In this document: positions 6,165-7,924 of the stretch, piece after piece
Position numbering within the stretch: the first letter of the stretch is position 1
Layout of the letters: each line of letters starts with the position of its first letter
Translations under genes and position numbers: made by a program
From: Colwellia sp.
GTDB lineage: Bacteria; Pseudomonadota; Gammaproteobacteria; Enterobacterales; Alteromonadaceae
Direction of reading: 5' to 3'
NCBI GenBank assembly: GCA_003521815.1
Contig: DPHE01000045.1
Span: 544 to 8,467, forward strand
Length of the DNA stretch: 7,924 bases
Notes under the pieces: model-generated
What the model saw: the letters and a program-made list of their open reading frames with translations, nothing else
Database searches by the model: none
Told to the model about the DNA's origin: nothing

Positions 6165-6677
6165 ATGTTAAATAAAATATTATTCATTTTAGTGTTGACG
6201 GTTACCGCATTGATGATGGCCAACACCGCTAAGGCAAGCCCGGTTGAAACGTTTGAATTTATAGATGAAGTGACAAAAATACGTTTTCAAGCGTTAAGTA
6301 AAGAGTTACGTTGCCCTAAGTGTCAAAATCAAAACCTAGCCGACTCTAATTCTGCTATTGCCATTGATTTACGTCGTGAACTTTATGAGTTATTACAGCA
6401 AGGCAAAGCTGACATTGAAATTGTTAACTTTATGGTGTCTCGATATGGTGAATTTGTTTTATATCGTCCCCGTGTATCCGGTATCACTTATATACTTTGG
6501 TTTGGCCCTGCTTTGTTAATTTTAACCGGTATTATTGTGGTTATTGTTATTGTCCGAAAAAAATCGGTAGTCAATGAAAATTTAACCTTAAATACCCAGC
6601 AGCAAAAAAAATTACAGCAGTTACTACAAGCTCATCAAGTAGATGCTAGCCAAAAATCCAACACCGAAAAAAAATAA
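6165..6677 (+). CDS. ccmH: CcmH, thiol-disulfide component of the heme ligation complex (short form)
   Basis: CcmH is a periplasmic thioredox protein that works with CcmG on apocytochrome c and binds CcmF/CcmI. The 170 residues begin with a signal peptide probably cut after AKA (residue 24). The family motif LRCPKCQNQNLADSN (48-62) follows, with redox cysteines C50 and C53. A three-helix domain continues to about 105, then a membrane helix (about 108-130) and a basic, Gln-rich cytoplasmic tail. Unlike E. coli, where CcmH is fused to a CcmI-like TPR half, this is the stand-alone form, with ccmI as the next gene. The start lies two bases after ccmG with AGGG about nine bases upstream. The gene ends with a run of eight A before its TAA. 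Confidence 0.97.
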   Translation: MLNKILFILVLTVTALMMANTAKASPVETFEFIDEVTKIRFQALSKELRCPKCQNQNLADSNSAIAIDLRRELYELLQQGKADIEIVNFMVSRYGEFVLYRPRVSGITYILWFGPALLILTGIIVVIVIVRKKSVVNENLTLNTQQQKKLQQLLQAHQVDASQKSNTEKK

Positions 6678-6693
6678 AGAGTAGTCACCCCTT

Positions 6694-7924
6694 ATGGAAA
6701 TAGCATTAATCATCCTTTTTTTTATTGCCTTACTTTTATATATCGTTTGGTTACCTTTCTTTAAAAGTAGAAGTAAAGATAAGAACAGCAAGTCGACTCA
6801 AGTAAGTCCTAAAAAGAATATACGTGACGAAACCAACGTTGAACTCTATAAAGAGCACAAAGTTGAAATAGAAAAAGATTTTAGTGATGGCGGAATTGAT
6901 GAAGAAAATTACCAATATTTATTAGCTGAACTTGATAACAGTTTATTGCAAGATATTGAAGCAGCAGAAAAAGAATCAAAAATCATAGTGAGTAATAAAA
7001 GTCTTAATATGTTGTGGCCTTTGTCTTTATCTTTATTTATTATCGCCTTTTCAATTGCGTTATATGTAAAACAAGGCACCTTGATGGCTTTTATTACGAC
7101 GCCTAGTGCTGAACATTCAAACCAACAAACGCAGATGTCAGCTGAGCAACAAGAAAAATCTCAACAGGCACAAGCGCTAGCATACATTAAAGAATTACAA
7201 CAACACCTAGAAAACAGCCCTGATGATGGTAAAGCTTGGTATAACTTAGGACAAACGCTTGTTAGCGCAGGTGAGTTTGACATGGCAATCACATCCTTTG
7301 AACAAGTCATTCGTATTGAAGGGGAACAAGCCGATTTATTAGGGGCAATTGCACAAGCTAGCTATTATCGAAACAATCAACAAATTGATGAACAGGTGCA
7401 AAACCTAATTGATAGGGCATTCGCGATCGATATTAATGATCCCTCAACGAATATTTTATTGGGAATGCATAACTTCATTGGTAAAGAATACGAAAAAGCC
7501 ATTGAATATTGGCAACGAGTGATTAATGCTAAAAGGCAAGGGGTCAATACAAACGCATTACAAGAAGCGGTTAACGAAGCAAAAAGTCGCCTTGGCATTT
7601 CTAGTTTAACTAGCAACAAACCCACCCAGACTGAACCTGAACTGGCCGGGCCAGAATTAACCATTAGTGTCAGTTTATCTGATGATATTGCTAAGCAGTT
7701 AGCGCAAGGTGAAGACAAAATAGTTTTTGTTTATGCTATACCAACCAATGGTCAACGTATGCCATTAGCCGCACAAAAATTAATGGCCAGTGATCTACCC
7801 ACCGTAATTACCTTGAGTAATAAAAATGCGATGTCACCTGCCAATAATTTAAGCAGCGTTAGCCAAGTGCACATTTATGCCATTGTTTCTCAGCAAGGTA
7901 GTGTGGGAATAAAGTCAGGAGATT
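6694..7924 (+). CDS. ccmI: CcmI, TPR apocytochrome c chaperone (3' end beyond window)
   Basis: CcmI binds the C-terminal region of apocytochrome c and presents it to CcmF/CcmH. 410 residues are visible with no stop before the window edge. Order of parts: a first membrane helix (about 3-22); a cytoplasmic helical segment with the family pattern ELYKEHKVEIEKD (50-62) and YQYLLAELD (73-81); a second helix (about 107-125); a Gln-rich linker; TPR-like repeats (about 160-300) including WYNLGQTLVSAGEFDMAI (182-199) and KEYEKAIEYW (264-273). A C-terminal domain from about 321 resembles the beta-sandwich region seen at the end of long CcmI/NrfG-type proteins. It starts 16 bases after ccmH; the Shine-Dalgarno (AAGAG) is weak and about 12 bases away, so coupling to ccmH translation is plausible. 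The missing stop is an edge effect, not decay. Confidence 0.93.
   Translation, partial: MEIALIILFFIALLLYIVWLPFFKSRSKDKNSKSTQVSPKKNIRDETNVELYKEHKVEIEKDFSDGGIDEENYQYLLAELDNSLLQDIEAAEKESKIIVSNKSLNMLWPLSLSLFIIAFSIALYVKQGTLMAFITTPSAEHSNQQTQMSAEQQEKSQQAQALAYIKELQQHLENSPDDGKAWYNLGQTLVSAGEFDMAITSFEQVIRIEGEQADLLGAIAQASYYRNNQQIDEQVQNLIDRAFAIDINDPSTNILLGMHNFIGKEYEKAIEYWQRVINAKRQGVNTNALQEAVNEAKSRLGISSLTSNKPTQTEPELAGPELTISVSLSDDIAKQLAQGEDKIVFVYAIPTNGQRMPLAAQKLMASDLPTVITLSNKNAMSPANNLSSVSQVHIYAIVSQQGSVGIKSGD

Noticed and set aside
6660..6694. A8 run at the end of ccmH as a slippage site that could fuse CcmH to CcmI, mimicking the natural E. coli fusion
   Set aside because: In the ccmI frame there is a TAG at 6682-6684 between the A-run and the ccmI ATG. 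The other shifted frame enters ccmI out of register. No fusion protein can result.
7377..7718. Minus-strand frame of 113 residues inside ccmI
   Set aside because: It is antisense to the TPR region of ccmI, which fits its family on the plus strand.
6694..7924. ccmI as a broken gene lacking a stop
   Set aside because: The frame is open through to the last base of the window with intact TPR and C-terminal domains; the missing end is only the window edge.
212..7924. A novel biological system hidden among the genes
   Set aside because: All nine genes match known Ccm components with their key residues in place. No unassigned gene of reasonable length remains, and there is no CRISPR, transposase, tRNA or rRNA signature.

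Overview
The window holds a nearly complete System I cytochrome c maturation (ccm) locus. It is arranged as two divergent operons around a 339-bp shared control region. The DNA is visibly AT-rich. The gene order, the split ccmH and ccmI genes and the protein style suggest a marine gammaproteobacterium of the Alteromonadales, perhaps close to Colwellia or Thalassotalea. That placement rests on recalled family resemblance, not on a search.

Layout. Bases 1-211 are non-coding or undecidable. They hold a REP-like hairpin of a widespread type, a bidirectional Rho-independent terminator and a 15-bp inverted repeat abutting the end of ccmE. Bases 212-3205, minus strand, carry ccmA-ccmB-ccmC-ccmD-ccmE (read right to left), tightly packed, with ccmC and ccmD overlapping. 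Bases 3206-3544 carry candidate promoters for both directions. These include an FNR/CRP-family half-palindrome centred exactly 41.5 bp upstream of a predicted ccmA start, and a large hairpin in the ccmF leader. Bases 3545-7924, plus strand, carry ccmF-ccmG(dsbE)-ccmH-ccmI, with gaps of -1, 2 and 16 bases. ccmI runs off the right edge without a stop.

How they work together. CcmA (ATPase), CcmB, CcmC and CcmD load heme onto the periplasmic chaperone CcmE and release it as holo-CcmE. CcmG and CcmH, both with CxxC motifs, reduce apocytochrome c. CcmI, with a TPR domain and a C-terminal domain, captures the apocytochrome. CcmF, an integral membrane heme protein, receives heme from CcmE and completes thioether ligation with CcmH and CcmI. 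Every expected catalytic or heme-binding residue I checked is present, so the pathway looks intact.

I found no previously undescribed system here. The points worth a second look are regulatory and structural: the ccmA promoter and its TTG start, the ccmF leader hairpin, the two extragenic palindromes, and a possible slippery tract in the ccmF tail.
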